Positions 1 through 7,886 of a stretch of DNA of 64,000 bases are shown here, piece after piece. Each line of letters begins with the position of its first letter. The stretch's first letter is position 1. The notes under the pieces were generated by a model, which had not been told where the DNA came from, did no database searches, and saw only the letters and a program-made list of their open reading frames with translations. The position numbers and the translations under genes are program-made. This stretch comes from Hespellia stercorisuis DSM 15480. GTDB lineage: Bacteria > Bacillota > Clostridia > Lachnospirales > Lachnospiraceae. The DNA lies in contig NZ_FQZY01000018.1 of the NCBI RefSeq assembly GCF_900142165.1, forward strand, positions 16,127-80,126, given 5' to 3'.

Positions 1-1077
1 GTCATCATAAGCGGACTGTGCAAGGAATGGGATATCCTCTTCTTTTACGATTTCTTTCAGGTCTGCCGGAATCCCCACATCCGCAGACAGTTTCTTCACT
101 GCGTCAACTGCCGCTTTTCTGTATTCCTCCTGAGTCATGTTCTCTGTGCCTTCCACGCCCATTACCTGCGCGATATATTTGTATTTATCGCCTGTCGCCT
201 CCGCATTGTATTCCATAACAGTCGGAAGAATGATTGCATTGGCAACACCGTGTGGTGTATCATAGAATGCGCCCAAAGGGTGTGCCATGGAATGTACGAT
301 TCCAAGGCCTACGTTTGAGAATCCCATACCTGCAACGTACTGTCCAAGTGCCATGTCCGCTCTGCCCTCCGGCGTGTTGTCTACGGCTGCGCGCAGAGAA
401 CGGGAAATAATCTCGATTGCTTTCAGATGGAACATGTCTGACAGTTCCCATGCACCGGCTGTTGTGTAGCCCTCGATGGCATGTGTCAGCGCATCCATAC
501 CGGTTGCTGCGGTCAGCCCCTTTGGCATAGAAGACATCATGTCCGGATCCACCACCGCGATGATCGGAATGTCTTTCGGGTCTACACATACCATCTTGCG
601 GCTCTTCTCGACATCTGTGATTACGTAGTTGATTGTCACTTCCGCTGCTGTACCCGCTGTGGTTGGAACTGCAATAATCGGAACTGATTTGTTCTTCGTC
701 GGTGCAACACCTTCCAGGCTTCTCACGTCTGCAAACTCCGGATTGTTAATGATGATACCGATTGCCTTCGCTGTATCCATAGACGAACCACCACCGATGG
801 CGATCAGATAATCTGCACCCGATTTTTTATAAGCCTCCACACCTGTCTGCACGTTCTGAATTGTCGGATTTGGTTTAATCTCAGAATACAGTTCATACGG
901 CAGGCTGTCTTTTTCTAACACATCCAGTACTTTTTTCGTCACGCCAAATTTCACAAGATCCGGGTCTGAACATACAAATGCTTTCCTGAATCCTCTTCCT
1001 TTTACCTCTGCTGCAATCTCCTGAATTGCACCAGCCCCGTGATAAGATGTTTCATTCAATACAAATCTGTTTGCCAT
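1..1077 (-). CDS. fucO: Iron-containing alcohol dehydrogenase, lactaldehyde reductase (FucO) type, 3' end cut by window
   Basis: NAD-dependent group III alcohol dehydrogenase. FucO-type enzymes interconvert lactaldehyde and 1,2-propanediol at the end of fucose/rhamnose fermentation, in the cytoplasm. The 359 visible residues start MANRFVLNETSYHGAGA, which is characteristic of the FucO branch. They contain the nucleotide-binding GGGSSMDTAKAIG, the NNPEFADVRSLEG segment shared with FucO, and metal ligands in MDALTHAIEGY (Asp) and VHSMAHPLGAFYDTPHG (three His). About 24 C-terminal residues lie beyond base 1. The start at 1077 has AAAGGAG twelve bases upstream. It follows an operator-rich promoter, and the nearest upstream gene is a TetR regulator. 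The family is sure; the exact substrate (lactaldehyde versus glycerol or propanediol) is inferred from resemblance. Confidence 0.85.
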   Translation of the reverse strand, partial: MANRFVLNETSYHGAGAIQEIAAEVKGRGFRKAFVCSDPDLVKFGVTKKVLDVLEKDSLPYELYSEIKPNPTIQNVQTGVEAYKKSGADYLIAIGGGSSMDTAKAIGIIINNPEFADVRSLEGVAPTKNKSVPIIAVPTTAGTAAEVTINYVITDVEKSRKMVCVDPKDIPIIAVVDPDMMSSMPKGLTAATGMDALTHAIEGYTTAGAWELSDMFHLKAIEIISRSLRAAVDNTPEGRADMALGQYVAGMGFSNVGLGIVHSMAHPLGAFYDTPHGVANAIILPTVMEYNAEATGDKYKYIAQVMGVEGTENMTQEEYRKAAVDAVKKLSADVGIPADLKEIVKEEDIPFLAQSAYDD

Positions 1078-1199
1078 TTTTTCATTCTCCTTTTCTGTGT
1101 TATCCTATTGTTCACGAAACCCTTCAACGGGTCCCACAGGACGACCGGAATCCCCTCCCTGCGTCCTTCGTTTGATATAACTCTAACACTTCCCGGAAA

Positions 1200-1232
1200 T
1201 GTAATTCAAGTTACAGACTTACATATATGTAA
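1200..1232. promoter_or_regulatory. Candidate TetR operator cluster (TGTAA/TTACA half-sites)
   Basis: Two adjacent inverted repeats: TGTAA-N6-TTACA at 1200-1215 and the perfect 14-base palindrome TTACATATATGTAA at 1219-1232. They overlap the -10 of the fucO-like gene. The TetR gene just upstream is the obvious candidate binder; this is inference. Apart from this promoter I see nothing else in the 293 bases between 1078 and 1370. Confidence 0.5.
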
Positions 1233-1255
1233 CATTTGTATAACTTTTTTGTAAA
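1226..1255 (-). promoter_or_regulatory. Promoter of the fucO-like gene
   Basis: On the minus strand, TTTACA (1250-1255) is followed after 18 bases by TACATA (1226-1231) with an extended TG one base before it. The -10 lies inside the palindrome at 1219-1232, which is the geometry expected of repression. Confidence 0.5.
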
Positions 1256-1370
1256 TTTTCTTAACATTCTCGTAAATATAACCATACACACAAATTTACC
1301 CGATATCCCAATGGCCTGGAACAGCGTACCCGGCTGCCCGGAACAGGACAGGCGAAATATGCTGGTGAAC

Positions 1371-1922
1371 CTAGACAAACTCGATCAACAGCTCCTGCAG
1401 CTTCATCGGCAGTGCTTCCACCAAAAGTCTGGCCATCTCCTCCGGTGTCTCCTCCGTCTCGTGGATGGCCCAATTCGCCGTCATGGAAATAGACCCCCGG
1501 CAGTACATTTCCAACAAAAAACGCACATCCTCCTCCAGCGGTTTTCCCGTCTTCTTCTCGATCACCTCCGTATAAAAATTCAGAATATACTGGTAATCAT
1601 ACTCCATCAGCGAGTTATAGTCCTTGGACTGAAATGCCGCCTTAAAGAAATATTTCTCACTTTTTATAAAGTAAAACTTTTTGATCAGTGCACCTTCCAG
1701 CGTCTTCTTCGTGCCCATCTCCTTGAACGAGTCCCTGACCAGAACCTCAAAATACCAGTTTACCAGGGCATATTTATCCTGAAAATGGCGGTAAAATGTC
1801 TGTCTTGTCATCCCGCAGTTCTCCACGATGTCCTTGACAGATATCTTATCCAGCGCATCCTTTCGCATCAGCTCTTTGACTGCATCTGCAAATTTATACT
1901 TTGTACGTTCTGATGATTCCAC
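1371..1922 (-). CDS. TetR/AcrR family regulator, DhaS-like
   Basis: DNA-binding regulator of about 183 residues. The N-terminal helix-turn-helix is seen in DKISVKDIVENCGMTRQTFY followed by RHFQDKYALVNWY, the usual TetR signature. The C-terminal half resembles the TetR_C_8 group that includes the dihydroxyacetone-kinase activator DhaS. The GTG at 1922 is preferred because GGGGGA lies seven bases before it; a GTG two codons further up has the Shine-Dalgarno touching it. The gene follows the flavodoxin-family gene by 11 bases (shared transcript) and reads toward the alcohol dehydrogenase, whose promoter has palindromes suited to a TetR dimer. Ligand unknown. Confidence 0.8.
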   Translation of the reverse strand: MESSERTKYKFADAVKELMRKDALDKISVKDIVENCGMTRQTFYRHFQDKYALVNWYFEVLVRDSFKEMGTKKTLEGALIKKFYFIKSEKYFFKAAFQSKDYNSLMEYDYQYILNFYTEVIEKKTGKPLEEDVRFLLEMYCRGSISMTANWAIHETEETPEEMARLLVEALPMKLQELLIEFV

Positions 1923-1933
1923 AGGCACTCCCC

Positions 1934-2551
1934 CTATCTGATAAAGTTTGTGTATACCTTCTCATTCTTCGGCGCATTTATGTCGTTCTCTTTCCCCAGC
2001 TCGATACATTTCAGAAGCCACGCCATGTTTTTGCCGAGATTGTACATGGTCCGCAGCCCCTCGATATCCTGTGCTACCTGCTCTGGGTTACTCCCATGCA
2101 CACCGTTCCAATAAGTAGAGGAAACGATCGGCATCTGATTGATGGTGAAATGTTTGTTGACCGCATCAAAAGATGTGGTCAGCCCGCCACGTCTTGCGCT
2201 CATGATCGCTGCGCCCGGTTTATGCTGAAAATGTTTTCCACCTGAATAAAATGCACGGTCCAGAACAGACAGCAGTCTGCCGCTTGGATGTGCGTAATAA
2301 ACCGGTGTTCCGAAAATAAATCCGTCACACGCTGCCGCCTTTTCTGTAAGCACATTTACCACATCGTCAAACACGCATTTTCCAAGTGTTCCGCACTGCC
2401 CACAGGCAACACAGTCTGTAATCGGTTTGTTTCCGATGAAGAAGATCTCGGTCTCGACGCCTTCCTCCTGAAGTGCTCTTGCTACCTCGGTCAACGCTGT
2501 ATAAGTACATCCTTTTTCTCTTGAACTTCCGTTTACTAATAAAACTTTCAT
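1934..2551 (-). CDS. Flavodoxin-family NAD(P)H-dependent oxidoreductase with Cys cluster
   Basis: Soluble FMN protein of 205 residues. The N-terminus MKVLLVNGSSREKGCTY is the phosphate-binding loop of the NADPH-dependent FMN reductase/flavodoxin fold. A cysteine cluster with spacing C-x2-C-x2-C-x5-C (in CVACGQCGTLGKC) follows at about residue 48, as in iron-sulfur flavoproteins, so a 4Fe-4S cluster is possible. FGTPVYYAHPSGRL is the second flavin loop. The start at 2551 is supported by AGAGGAC upstream. It is the first gene of a pair with the TetR regulator, so it probably answers the same signal. The electron acceptor cannot be told from sequence. Confidence 0.8.
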   Translation of the reverse strand: MKVLLVNGSSREKGCTYTALTEVARALQEEGVETEIFFIGNKPITDCVACGQCGTLGKCVFDDVVNVLTEKAAACDGFIFGTPVYYAHPSGRLLSVLDRAFYSGGKHFQHKPGAAIMSARRGGLTTSFDAVNKHFTINQMPIVSSTYWNGVHGSNPEQVAQDIEGLRTMYNLGKNMAWLLKCIELGKENDINAPKNEKVYTNFIR

Positions 2552-2724
2552 ATCTATGTCCTCTTTTCTATCGTCTATAGCCCTCCGGCATTGTCCACTT
2601 TCTGCTTTGTCAAACGGATACGCCGAATCCTTCGAATCCATTTCACAGCTTCATCGCGGCCTTGCGCGGCCTTGCGCAGTCTTGCTGCTGTCTCATCGTC
2701 ACAGATCGCTGTCCGTTGTCTGTT

Positions 2725-3903
2725 CTACCTTGCCGCCTTATAAATCTCAAGCACATCGCCCTGATCCAGTTTCTTCACGACACCGACTGTACGGCCTCCG
2801 TCCCAGGAACACTTTCTCGCCATCTCCTGCATCTGCTCCTCCGTTGGATCGATGCCGAGTTCTGTAAGGCTGGTCGGCATCTGTATACTGCGATAAAATG
2901 CCTCCATAGCCTCAATTCCCCGTGCGGCGGTCTTCTCTGCCGTCTCCGCAGGCTCAACTCCCAGCACATTTACCGCAAATTTTTCAAAGCGGTCCATTCT
3001 CTCCTGACAGACATATCTTGCCCAGCTCGCCCAGACTGCCGCAAGTCCCGCACCGTGGGCAACATCAAACATACCGCCGAGCTCATGCTCCATCTGATGA
3101 CAGGCCCAGTCTCCGCCGTCAGTCCCGCATCCGGTCAGCCCGTTGTGGGAGAGGCTGCCTGCCCACATCACTTCCGCGCGCGCCTCATAATTTTCCGGAT
3201 CCGTCAGCAGAATCTTCGCGTTTTTGATTACCGTGCGCATCAGAGCCTCACTGATTCCGTCCGTCATCTCCATGTTGTCCGCCTGGTTAAAGTAGCGCTC
3301 CATGGTGTGCATCAGGACATCCGTACAGCCACTCTCAGTCTGATAAGCCGGCAGCGTGTAAGTCAGTTCCGGATTCATCACCGCAAACTTCACTCTGCAC
3401 AAATTGTTATTGCATCCGCGCTTGAGCCAGCCCGCTTCATTGGTAATGACGGATGAATCGCTCATCTCACTTCCCGCCGCTGCAATAGTCAGCACCACTC
3501 CGATCGGCAGACATGCCTGGGGCACACGCACCTTCGCATAAAAGTCCCACACGTCCCCCTCATTCGCGACACCATAGCCAATCGCTTTCGCAGAATCGAT
3601 GACACTGCCGCCACCGACTGCCAGCACAAAATCCACCTGATTTTCTTTGCACAGCGCGATTCCTTCTCTGACTTTTGACAGTCTCGGGTTCGGCACGACG
3701 CCGCCAAGTGTAACATATTCCATGTTCTCCTGCTCAAGAGACCGGCACACGCGATCCAGCAGACCAGATTTTTGGGCACTGTTTCCACCATAATGAACCA
3801 GCACCTTTCTGCATCCCTGCTCCTTGATCAATGCACCCAGTTCCTTCTCCGTGTCTTTCCCGAACACCACTTTTGTCGGCGCGTAATACTGAAAATTATT
3901 CAT
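2725..3903 (-). CDS. Iron-containing alcohol dehydrogenase, butanol dehydrogenase (BdhA/YqhD) type
   Basis: Cytoplasmic NAD(P)H-dependent alcohol dehydrogenase of 392 residues, the usual length. It starts MNNFQYYAPTKVVFGKDTE, typical of clostridial NADPH/NADH butanol dehydrogenases. The cofactor loop is GGGSVIDSAKAIGYG. Metal ligands sit in CTDVLMHTMERYF and in ACHQMEHELGGMFDVAHGAG. The start at 3903 has a GAGGAGGAG purine run. The family reduces short aldehydes to alcohols as an electron sink. The gene stands alone: 173 bases separate it from the flavodoxin gene, with no clear terminator. It is only distantly related to the alcohol dehydrogenase at the window start, so the two are not a recent duplication. 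Confidence 0.85.
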   Translation of the reverse strand: MNNFQYYAPTKVVFGKDTEKELGALIKEQGCRKVLVHYGGNSAQKSGLLDRVCRSLEQENMEYVTLGGVVPNPRLSKVREGIALCKENQVDFVLAVGGGSVIDSAKAIGYGVANEGDVWDFYAKVRVPQACLPIGVVLTIAAAGSEMSDSSVITNEAGWLKRGCNNNLCRVKFAVMNPELTYTLPAYQTESGCTDVLMHTMERYFNQADNMEMTDGISEALMRTVIKNAKILLTDPENYEARAEVMWAGSLSHNGLTGCGTDGGDWACHQMEHELGGMFDVAHGAGLAAVWASWARYVCQERMDRFEKFAVNVLGVEPAETAEKTAARGIEAMEAFYRSIQMPTSLTELGIDPTEEQMQEMARKCSWDGGRTVGVVKKLDQGDVLEIYKAAR

Positions 3904-4044
3904 GTTCTTCTCCTCCTCGTATTTTGATTTAATCGTCCGTAAGTCCACACGTAAAGCAGACACTCACGATGCGCTTTGCTGCCTGTCTCCTGATTGTCCA
4001 GCAGCTTTGCTTATTAGAAACCTTTTCTTATTAGAGATCTTTTC

Positions 4045-4353
4045 TTATAAAATCAGCTCCACAATATACACCACCGCCACGGCTGTCACCGCAACCTCCA
4101 CAAGACTCCGGTCAAAATAAGCCATCACCAGCGCTGCCACCGTGCCTGCCGCTGCCGAAATCATGCTGCCTGTAGATGTGAAGATATCTGGAAATGTCAG
4201 TGCTCCCAGTACCGCATAGGGCGTATAATCCAGAAATGATTTCACGAACCGGGATTTGATCTGATGCCGGAATAATGTCACCGGGAGCACTCTCGGCACA
4301 TACGTTACAAGTGCCATAATCACAATATAAATGATCAGTCTGCTCACACTCAT
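4045..4353 (-). CDS. azlD: AzlD-type branched-chain amino acid exporter subunit
   Basis: Small integral membrane protein of 102 residues with three to four hydrophobic segments. It carries the family signature VTYVPRVLPVTLF near residue 18 and FLDYTPYAVLGALTFPDI in the middle. AzlD is the small partner of AzlC, and together they export branched-chain amino acids and analogues. The start codon overlaps the azlC stop by four bases (ATGA), indicating translational coupling. No clear terminator is seen in the 141 bases down to the alcohol dehydrogenase start. Confidence 0.85.
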   Translation of the reverse strand: MSVSRLIIYIVIMALVTYVPRVLPVTLFRHQIKSRFVKSFLDYTPYAVLGALTFPDIFTSTGSMISAAAGTVAALVMAYFDRSLVEVAVTAVAVVYIVELIL

Positions 4354-5069
4354 GCCACATGCTCCTCACTTTCTTCTTCTTTTGGAAAAAACGCTGCTCC
4401 CAGTCCTGCTGCCACCACCGTCGCAATGATGATCCGGAAACCGGAAGAAATCATCTGAAACAGCGGAATGTATTTCAGGGCCGATGTAACCACGACCGCC
4501 ACAGCCACCACGACCAGCACTGCTCTCGACTTTCTAGCCGGCGGGATGATCAGCGCGATAAACATAGCATACAACGCAATCCCCATGGCATTCTGCAGGC
4601 TGACCGGAATCACCTCCGACATGCAGCACCCCAGAATCGTCCCCAGATTCCATCCCACGATCGGCATACTGATCAATCCCATCATATAGCTGGACGTCAG
4701 CTGCCCCGGCTGCATGGACGCCACCACAAATGTCTCGTCGGTAATTCCGAAAGCAAAAATCATCCGTTTCCAGATTGGAATCCGGCTCTCAATTTTCTGA
4801 GAGAGAGAAAGCGACATCAGCATATAACGCAGATTGATCACAAACACCGTCAGTCCCATCTCAAAATAAGCCGCACTCGCCATGATCAGACTGGCCCCCG
4901 CAAACTGTCCCGCTGACGTCAGATTGGTCAGCGAGATCAGAATGACCGTCCAGACCGGCAGCCCCCCGGACACCGCCATAAATCCAAATGTAAATGACAC
5001 GGGCAGATATCCCATGAAAATAGGAATCCCGTGTTTCACTCCCTGCATAAAATGATTGTTAGAATCCAT
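4350..5069 (-). CDS. azlC: AzlC-type branched-chain amino acid exporter subunit
   Basis: Integral membrane protein of 239 residues with about five to six transmembrane segments. Family motifs include GIPIFMGYLPVSFTFGFMAV near the start, LTNLTSAGQFAG, INLRYMLMSLSLSQ and FAFGITDETFVV. Works with AzlD, which overlaps its 3' end. The start at 5069 has GAGGGGA about nine bases upstream. Upstream lies the tail of a tandem repeat array rather than a gene, so the promoter must sit in the roughly 80 bases before the start; I could not identify it with confidence. Confidence 0.87.
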   Translation of the reverse strand: MDSNNHFMQGVKHGIPIFMGYLPVSFTFGFMAVSGGLPVWTVILISLTNLTSAGQFAGASLIMASAAYFEMGLTVFVINLRYMLMSLSLSQKIESRIPIWKRMIFAFGITDETFVVASMQPGQLTSSYMMGLISMPIVGWNLGTILGCCMSEVIPVSLQNAMGIALYAMFIALIIPPARKSRAVLVVVAVAVVVTSALKYIPLFQMISSGFRIIIATVVAAGLGAAFFPKEEESEEHVA

Positions 5070-5149
5070 ACCAAAAATCCCCTCTTTTATCCTCTGTATT
5101 TCTTATCCTTCCGGCAGCCAGTCCTGCGAGAGGCGGATGCCCAAACGCC

Positions 5150-5374
5150 ACATCCGACTGCATCTACTCGTCCCCGGCTGTATCTGTTCGACTCCCCCCG
5201 GTGCGTTTCGTCTCCGGCTGCACATACTCATCCCCGGTGCACTCCGTCTCCGGCTGCATTGCTCGTCTCCGACTGCATCTACTCGTTCCCGGCGCGCTCC
5301 GCCTCCGGCTTCATCTGCTCATCCCCAGCGCACTCCGCCTCCGGCTGCACATGCTCGTTCCCGGTGCGCTCTGC
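5150..5374 (-). repeat. Degenerate 36-bp tandem repeat array at and beyond a 3' gene end
   Basis: Units of 36 bp, each starting CTCCGGCTG or CTCCGACTG on the plus strand, run 5339-5374, 5303-5338, 5267-5302 and 5212-5247. A 19-bp partial copy lies at 5248-5266, with eroded copies down to about 5150 and up to about 5395. On the minus strand each unit encodes a 12-residue motif of the form AE(R/C)xG(N/D)ExxxPE. The TAG stop of the gene at 5279-6223 lies inside one unit, where sister units have CAG or CAT, and the 19-bp unit shifts the frame of what follows. Confidence 0.8.
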
Positions 5375-6223
5375 CTCCAGACGTATCTGCAGCGCCAGAT
5401 AATCCCGATCCTCAGCCTTCCGCTGCGGAATGAACCGTCTCGCGACTCTGCCCTCTCCCTTGCTTCTTACATAGAAGAAACCAATCACGGAGAAAACGAC
5501 CGCACCGACAAAGTTCACGAACATATCCTTCATGGTATCCAGCAGTCCGATGTCAAGATATCCTCCCAGTCCAAGCGATTCTCCGTTCACCGCCGCGTCC
5601 GAGATCTGGTCAATGTGGCCGACCACATTACTTCCTGCCGGACTCAGCATCACACTGCTGATGGAATGTATAATCGTGTCCTTCTGCATGTCCAGATGAA
5701 AAAACAGATCCATCGCACACTCAAAAAATTCCCACAACACCCCAATCGTCATGGAAAAACAGAAGGCTACGATTGCCAGAAATACGGGTGACAGATCAAA
5801 GGTCAGCCGTTCACTGTCATTGAGCAGCACCGCGAGCGAAAACCCGATGGCCGCCGCGAGAAACCCGTTCAGCGTATGCAGAATCGTATCCCAGAGGGGA
5901 ATCAGTTCATAGAATGCATTGATTTCTCCCAGAATCTCCGCCGCAAATATAAACAGCAGAATGATGATTTCCAGTGTCGTCGGCAGTTCGATCTTGAGCT
6001 GCACCTGTATGAGGCTTGGCAGCATCAGCAGGAGCAATGTCAGGATACACAGAAAAAAGCCTTCGTAATTCCCCAGAAAAAACTGGCGGATCATGCTTGC
6101 TATGACGATGATCCGCAGCATGGAATACACGATAAACGAGCTTTTGTGTTCCCGCAGTTCCATTTTTACTGCTGCACGGTAATCCTTTCGTCTGTCCTTT
6201 AATGTTCTCTTTTCTTTTTTCAT
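5279..6223 (-). CDS. Polytopic membrane protein, YjdF/DUF2238-like, with repeat tail
   Basis: A 314-residue protein, function unknown. A basic N-terminus (MKKEKRTLKDRRKDYRAA) leads into six to seven hydrophobic helices. The central segments WDTILHTLNGFLAAAIGFSL and GVLWEFFECAMDLFF resemble the conserved parts of the YjdF/DUF2238 membrane family; this is by resemblance only. After the last helix (VFSVIGFFYVRSKGEG) comes a charged tail of roughly two and a half copies of a 12-residue Glu-rich repeat ending at a TAG. The same repeat continues untranslated for about 130 bases, so the tail looks recently shortened. It is monocistronic, with a promoter near 6360-6388. Confidence 0.7.
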   Translation of the reverse strand: MKKEKRTLKDRRKDYRAAVKMELREHKSSFIVYSMLRIIVIASMIRQFFLGNYEGFFLCILTLLLLMLPSLIQVQLKIELPTTLEIIILLFIFAAEILGEINAFYELIPLWDTILHTLNGFLAAAIGFSLAVLLNDSERLTFDLSPVFLAIVAFCFSMTIGVLWEFFECAMDLFFHLDMQKDTIIHSISSVMLSPAGSNVVGHIDQISDAAVNGESLGLGGYLDIGLLDTMKDMFVNFVGAVVFSVIGFFYVRSKGEGRVARRFIPQRKAEDRDYLALQIRLEAERTGNEHVQPEAECAGDEQMKPEAERAGNE

Positions 6224-6359
6224 ATTTTTTAACCGTTTCTTTCTTTTGCTTGTGTCGTAAACCTGAATTGTCTCTTATCGTCCGCATGAAGATCCACCGA
6301 CGAAATCGGCAGCCTTGTACCGCTTTTCTCTTCCAGGTTTCCCACTGTCCTACTCTCCT

Positions 6360-6388
6360 ATTTTGCTTGTTTCTAAAGTAAATGTCAA
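6360..6388 (-). promoter_or_regulatory. Promoter of the YjdF-like membrane gene
   Basis: Minus-strand TTGACA (6383-6388), a 17-base spacer, then CAAAAT (6360-6365). The -35 abuts the terminator of the preceding DeoR gene. Confidence 0.4.
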
Positions 6389-6415
6389 GAAAAACAGCAC
6401 CCGAAAGGTGCTGTT
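6389..6415 (-). terminator. Terminator of the deoR-like gene
   Basis: Minus-strand hairpin AACAGCACC-TTTCG-GGTGCTGTT (nine pairs) followed by TTTC. It lies 40 bases after the DeoR stop. Confidence 0.75.
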
Positions 6416-6455
6416 GAAGAGCTCAATAAAATATAAGATCACAGAAGCAGGATCG

Positions 6456-7247
6456 TCATGCTATTACAAGGTTCAGATTTTCATTTTCCGCCTGCTTTAA
6501 ATCCTCACTTGAAATTGCGTCGTCGGTAATTACGGTCCGAACAGCATCCAGTGGGCAGACCACCGACAGATAGCCCCCTCCGAACTTGCTACTGTCAGCA
6601 AGAACGTAAGTCTCCTTTGCCGCTCCGATGATTGCTTTTTTCACTTCCATCTGCAGCGTTGCCACGGAAGTGAAACCAACCTCAAAATTAATCCCGTGAA
6701 CACCGATAAAGGCCTTATCCACATGAAACTGACCGATGTTGCGCACAGCCCAGTCACCCAGGGTCGCAGGAAGATGCCCCCCCGCATAACCACCAACATA
6801 ACCGCACACCATAAAAAGCTCCACGTGGTCTGAAGTCATCAGAATGTTACCTGCGGGCAGGGAATTTGTCACCACGATCACCCGCTTTTCCGGATGATTT
6901 CTGATATGTTCCGCAAGATAATAACTTGCAGAAGCATCGTCTATGATGATGGTGTCCCGATCTTTGATAAACGCATACGCGCAGGCAGCAATTTTTCTTT
7001 TGCGCTCTGCGTGTCTCTGCAGACTCTCCATCTCACAGTTCTTATATGGCTCCGGGTTCTGCTCTGCGGACTCCGCCGGCACTGCGCCGCCATGTACCCT
7101 GACCAGCAGGCCTTCTTTATCCATCAACCGGATATCATTGCGCACAGTTACTTCCGAACACTGAAATCTCTTACTTAAGTCCGCAACACGAATTTTCCCA
7201 TGTTTTTTCAATTCCTGCAGGATAATCTCCCTACGTTCTTCCCTCAT
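6456..7247 (-). CDS. DeoR/GlpR family sugar-metabolism repressor
   Basis: Regulator of 263 residues, normal for the family. The N-terminal DeoR helix-turn-helix is seen in REIILQELKKHGKIRVADLS and QCSEVTVRNDIRLMDKEGLL, with the family GLLVRVHGGAV directly after it. The C-terminal DeoRC domain, which senses a phosphorylated sugar, contains IIIDDASASYYLAEHI and FIGVHGINFEVGFTS. The ATG at 7247 is chosen over an upstream GTG because GAGG lies nine bases before it. The nearby four-carbon acid-sugar operon has TTTCG boxes typical of DeoR operators, so this protein is its likely repressor and a phosphorylated intermediate its likely inducer. Confidence 0.85.
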   Translation of the reverse strand: MREERREIILQELKKHGKIRVADLSKRFQCSEVTVRNDIRLMDKEGLLVRVHGGAVPAESAEQNPEPYKNCEMESLQRHAERKRKIAACAYAFIKDRDTIIIDDASASYYLAEHIRNHPEKRVIVVTNSLPAGNILMTSDHVELFMVCGYVGGYAGGHLPATLGDWAVRNIGQFHVDKAFIGVHGINFEVGFTSVATLQMEVKKAIIGAAKETYVLADSSKFGGGYLSVVCPLDAVRTVITDDAISSEDLKQAENENLNLVIA

Positions 7248-7273
7248 TCTGCCTGACCTCACAATGCTATTTA

Positions 7274-7777
7274 CTAACGAATCTTGATTTTTTCTCTGGA
7301 GACATGAGCTGTAATCACATTCATAACCTTCATAAACTTATCTCCAAACTGCTGTTTTGGTATAATTAATGCATTCTCTGATTCATAGTATACCCCTATT
7401 GTCTTTGGTGTTGCAACGACCTTTTCAATCTGATCCCATGCAATTTCCTTCTCAGACGTTTCCTGACATACTCTGATTCCGTTTTCGCAGAAAGTATATT
7501 CTTTCGGATCCCGAAATTCCGGATTAGTATTCATCTGCTTCTTTGCCCTGCGTTTCAGACCGATCGGGGTATAAAGAAGAAATGCGATCCCCGCCACCAG
7601 ATAAAACAAAAACTGAAGCGGCGATGCCTTGCCGGTGATCAACATGATAATTCCCATAAAAATAACAGCTGTTCCTAATATATTTACCAGAAAACCGGCA
7701 AACTTTGAATATGTGTGATATAAAATAAAATCAAACAATGCGTCCTCTGTCAATTGAACCGTCAATTTTTCTTCCAT
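7274..7777 (-). CDS. YcxB-like membrane protein
   Basis: A 167-residue protein of unknown function. The N-terminal cytoplasmic strand (EKLTVQLTEDALFDFILYHT) is followed by a two-helix hairpin (residues about 28-70). A C-terminal domain with EYTFCENGIRVCQETSEKEI and a WDQIEKVVATPKTIGVYY segment is the hallmark of the YcxB-like fold. AAAAGGAG lies about twelve bases before the start. It sits between the terminator of the permease gene and the deoR gene (26 bases) and probably shares the regulator's transcript. Nothing in the sequence shows a role in sugar use. Confidence 0.65.
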   Translation of the reverse strand: MEEKLTVQLTEDALFDFILYHTYSKFAGFLVNILGTAVIFMGIIMLITGKASPLQFLFYLVAGIAFLLYTPIGLKRRAKKQMNTNPEFRDPKEYTFCENGIRVCQETSEKEIAWDQIEKVVATPKTIGVYYESENALIIPKQQFGDKFMKVMNVITAHVSREKIKIR

Positions 7778-7821
7778 TATAAATCAATGCTCCTTTTCCA
7801 TACATTCTATCGTTTGTATTG

Positions 7822-7860
7822 AAAAGTCCTCTATGTATTGTACCATACAAGAGGACTTTT
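7822..7860 (-). terminator. Terminator after the kdgT-like gene
   Basis: Long inverted repeat: AAAAGTCCTCT (7822-7832) pairs with AGAGGACTTTT (7850-7860), and an inner TGTAT/ATACA pair extends the stem. It lies 26 bases past the permease stop and can work in both directions. Confidence 0.75.
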
Positions 7861-7886
7861 TTGCGAGTTTTCCTATTTAAAAATAA

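Noticed and set aside
2552..2724. Local repeats GGCCTTGCGC near 2660-2690 as a structured element
   Set aside because: Two short copies only, no stable hairpin with a T-run could be drawn.
5212..5374. 36-bp repeats taken for a CRISPR array
   Set aside because: The unit length is right, but units are contiguous with no spacers, are translated in frame, and no cas gene is near.
5031..5791. Several overlapping plus-strand reading frames rich in Leu, Arg and Ser
   Set aside because: They are the reverse image of the 36-bp repeat array and the membrane-protein gene; no ribosome sites and no family likeness.
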